From positions 20,465,816-20,529,815 of the forward strand of contig CM020619.1 of assembly GCA_009829735.1 (NCBI GenBank): a stretch of 64,000 nt of DNA, read 5' to 3'. This DNA comes from Pyropia yezoensis (Eukaryota; Rhodophyta; Bangiophyceae; Bangiales; Bangiaceae). Position numbers and translations under genes: made by a program. Below are positions 61,412 to 64,000 of this stretch, one piece after another (position 1 is the first letter of the stretch; each line of letters starts with the position of its first letter). The notes beneath the pieces are model-generated. The model did no database searches. It was given only the letters and a program-made list of their open reading frames with translations, and was not told the origin of the DNA.

Positions 61412-64000
61412 AGCTCAGCGGTTTTTCTGCTCCGGGTGAATGGACTTGCGCCACGCCGTTCCTGCCCCCTGGAAGCGACGGCGGCCGCAGCGGCGTCCGA
61501 CGACCGCGACCGCCCGCGGAGGCGTACGTGTACACGCCGGCCGCGTCGCGGGTGGCGTCGCCCGCGGCGGCCGCGGCGGCCGGCAATGGCGGCCGTCAGC
61601 CCCGTGGCGGCGGCGACGGCGGCAGCGGCTGCGGCGGCGGCGGCGGCAGCTGCCCGCGCGGTACAAGCAGCCCTAGCTGTAGCGGCTGTGGCGGCACGCC
61701 GCCGCCGCGGCGGCATTCGGCGATGATTGGCGGCGGAGACGTGGGCGTGGCCGCCGCGGCCGCCGCGGACGAGGCCGCGTGGGCGGCGTGGCGGCCGCCC
61801 GCGGCGGGCGCCCACTCGGCGGGCAGCGGCCGCGGCGGTGTTTGTTGTGGCGGCTGGCGGGTTGGCGGCGGCGAGGGGGGCGGCCGTGGGGGTGGCGGCG
61901 GCAGCGACATCCCGCCGCTCGCGCGGCCGCCGCCGTCGGCGGCGGCCGTGGCGGCGGCCGTCGGCGGCGGCGGCATGTCGTCGTCGCCGCCGCCGCCGCC
62001 GCTCGGGCGGCTGCGCCTAGCTGCTTCACTTGTGCAGCACGGCGGTCCCGGCCGGGGCGGCGTGGCGGTACTAGCAGAGGCGAAGGCGGACACGTCGCTG
62101 CGGTGGCGGCCGGCGGCGGCGGCGGCCGAGGCGGCTGGCCGCTGGGGCGGCGACGCGCCGTGAAACGAGGCGGTTGGCGGCCGCTCGGAGGAGGAGCCTC
62201 CCGCCGGTGCGGTTAGGCGGGGGGGGTGGTGGGGGGAGGGCGAGCCGCCCGTGGCGGCCGACGCCCGCCGTCGTGGCGGCGGTGTTGGTGGGGAGGGGGG
62301 GGGCTTGAAGGCCGCCACTGGTCGTCAGCGAGAAACAGCGGCGGCTGCGGTGGTGGTGGTGGCGGGCCTGGCCGGCCGGCCGCCGCCACGGCAGACTGGT
62401 CCGCCGCCCCGGACTGGCGTCCTGCCGCGGCCGCCGGCGACGGCGCCTGGGCGACCAGCAGCGGCGGCGGCGGCTCCGGCTCCCCCCCATCGCGATGAGC
62501 GGCAGGCGAAGGCGGCGGCTGGGCGGTGCCCGCCACGTCCGCGGCGGCCTCGGCGCCCGCCGCGTCGGAGTCGCCGCTGCCATCGCTGCCGGTGGGCGCG
62601 GTGTGCGGGGAGGGCGCGGTGTGCGGAGGGGAGGTTGCCCTGTGGGGGGGGGGACGGCTGCTGCCGGTGGCGCGGTCGCCCACGCCGCCGCCGCCGCCGC
62701 GGTCGCCACCGCAGACCGCGCATCTGGCGAGGGCGTGCGAGACCCCGCGGCGGGGTGTGCCGTGGGCGCCGTCGCCGGCGACGGGGGCGGGCGGTTGCGG
62801 CGGGGGGGGTGGTGGCAGAGGTGGCGGCGGCCGCTGAGCCGACCCGTCGCCGCCACCGCCGCTGCCGCCGCCACCGCCTCCGTCGGCCCGGCGCGCGCGG
62901 ACGCGTTGCCCGTCGCCGAGCCGCTCGCCGCGTACCGGCGGGCGGCGGCGCTCGCCGCCGCCGCGGGCGACGCGGGCGTGCGGCGGAGCGGGCTGTCCAA
63001 CTTTTTGATTGTCGCCGCGGCGGCGCTCGGGCGGGAGCGCAAGGCCGCCGCCGCGGATGGGGGCGGGGGGGGGGGTAGGGGTCGGGGGGGGGGTGGGGGG
63101 GAGCTGGGGCTCGCCGCGGCGGCCGCTCTTGCCACCGAGGTGGACGACGTACGCGCGGAGCTGCGCGCGCTGACGGCGGCCGAGGCAGCGGCGCCGGCGG
63201 CCGCGAGGGCGGTGGCCGCGGCCGACGGCGACGCTGCGGACGGAGCGGCGGCGCCGGTGGACCCGGCGGCGAAGGCGGCGGCGCGCGTGCTCGAGGCGCT
63301 CACGTGAGATAGCCCCGTGGGGGGGCACGGTGGGGGGGGGGGTGCGGCCGTCGGCCCTCTGGACGCGCACGACGGGTCCACCCGGGGCGGCGGCGGCAGC
63401 CAGGTGGGGGGGGGGGCGGGCTGCGCCGCCGCCGCCGCCGCGGGGAGTGTCGACAGCGACGCAAGTGGGGGGGGGGGGGGGGCGCCGCCGCCGCCTCCGC
63501 CGTGGTGGGCGCGGGGCGCTCCCGGCGGGGCCATGGCGGGGGCGGGAGGCGACGCTTCGGCGGCGGTGGCCGCGGGGGGAGGCGTCGTCGGAGGGGGAGG
63601 AGGCCGCCGGGGGGGGTGCTGGTGGGGACGCTGGGAAGTGGGACGAGACGCAAAGCGAGGCGGACGACGGGCCGGTGTATGGCATCGTGAACGACGGGAT
63701 GGAGGACTTTCGGGCGGGGGGGGGGGACTAGAGTGCGGGGGGGAGGGGGGGGGGGGACGCGGCTGACTCGGACGTTGACGGCGGCGGCGGTGGCGGCGGT
63801 GGCGGCGGCGGTGGGTCGTCCTCGATGGACACGTCGTCGCCGCCGCGGCGGCACGCGGCGGGCGGCCGCTGCGGCCGCCCCGGCGGGCGGCCACGGCGGC
63901 CGTCGGCGGGTGGCCGCGGCGCGTCCCCCCCCCCCCCCGCGGCGGCGGGCGGGCGGTCGGCCAAGCGGCGGCGGTGGCGGCGGGGGGGCGCGGCTGCCGA
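61412..64000. other. GC-rich right end, candidate coding pieces only
   Basis: Long frames occur on both strands and none has a family motif. The most protein-like pieces on the plus strand are about 62870-63307 (EPLAAYRRAAALAAAAGD, SGLSNFLIVAAAALGRE, ALATEVDDVRAELRALTA), which ends next to a donor-like GTGAGA at 63305, and about 63575-63731 (EASSEGEEAAGG, KWDETQSEADDGPVYG). They could be exons of one gene running off the right edge, with an acidic and then a basic part (about 63760-64000). G-runs between them make frames unreliable. Confidence 0.3.

Noticed and set aside
62071-63894. 607-codon minus-strand frame at the right end
   Set aside because: Pro/Arg/Ser-rich with no motif; such frames are expected by chance here and plus-strand pieces look more protein-like.

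Overview
The window looks like nuclear DNA of a red alga, most likely a Porphyra/Pyropia-type bangialean. This is inferred from extreme GC in host genes (long Ala/Gly/Pro runs coded by GCC/GGC/CCC), few and short introns, a plastid-targeted DUF3110 protein of cyanobacterial/plastid type, and heavy loading with Ty3/gypsy retrotransposons. No rRNA, convincing tRNA, CRISPR or prokaryotic operon was seen.

Layout. 1-1744 has no supported gene. 1745-10247 is a nest of two damaged Ty3 elements: RE-C (minus strand), cut inside gag by the 5' LTR of RE-A copy 1 (plus strand), which itself stops inside RNase H. 10.2-13.6 kb is intergenic with long G/C homopolymers. 13.6-20 kb holds two host genes on the plus strand: a RAD21/SCC1 cohesin kleisin with one intron, and a WDR83/MORG1-like WD40 protein. 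A 731-bp TIR element with TA target duplication lies between them. 20-25 kb holds one weak minus-strand ORF, a DDE_1 transposase scrap and a chromodomain scrap.

25175-44513 is a full-length but decayed RE-A copy 2 with both LTRs. It was split inside its integrase by RE-B (30718-40094, minus strand), a nearly intact Ty3 element with 469-bp LTRs, gag, pol and a chromodomain. LTR divergence (about 2% in RE-B, about 5% in RE-A) agrees with the nesting order. Both families carry an extra ORF antisense to gag-pol, between pol and the 3' LTR, and these two ORFs appear homologous to each other.

44.5-52.9 kb is a second host-gene block: a DUF3110 plastid protein, a SMUG1-type uracil-DNA glycosylase with two AT-hooks in a long N-terminal extension, and, convergent to it, a 1,242-residue protein with seven KSRIP-type repeats and a C-terminal helical region. 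53.9-61.4 kb is a DNA-transposon cluster: a hAT-like element with a BED finger and 7-bp target duplication, a small TIR element, a broken gene of an unassigned DDE-like family, and an intact Tc1/mariner-class transposase ORF. 61.4-64 kb is very GC-rich with no gene I can support.

Homopolymer tracts (poly-G, poly-C) cross several genes, so apparent frameshifts there may be assembly errors. In this composition long open frames occur by chance on both strands; frames were accepted only where a family motif or element structure supports them.
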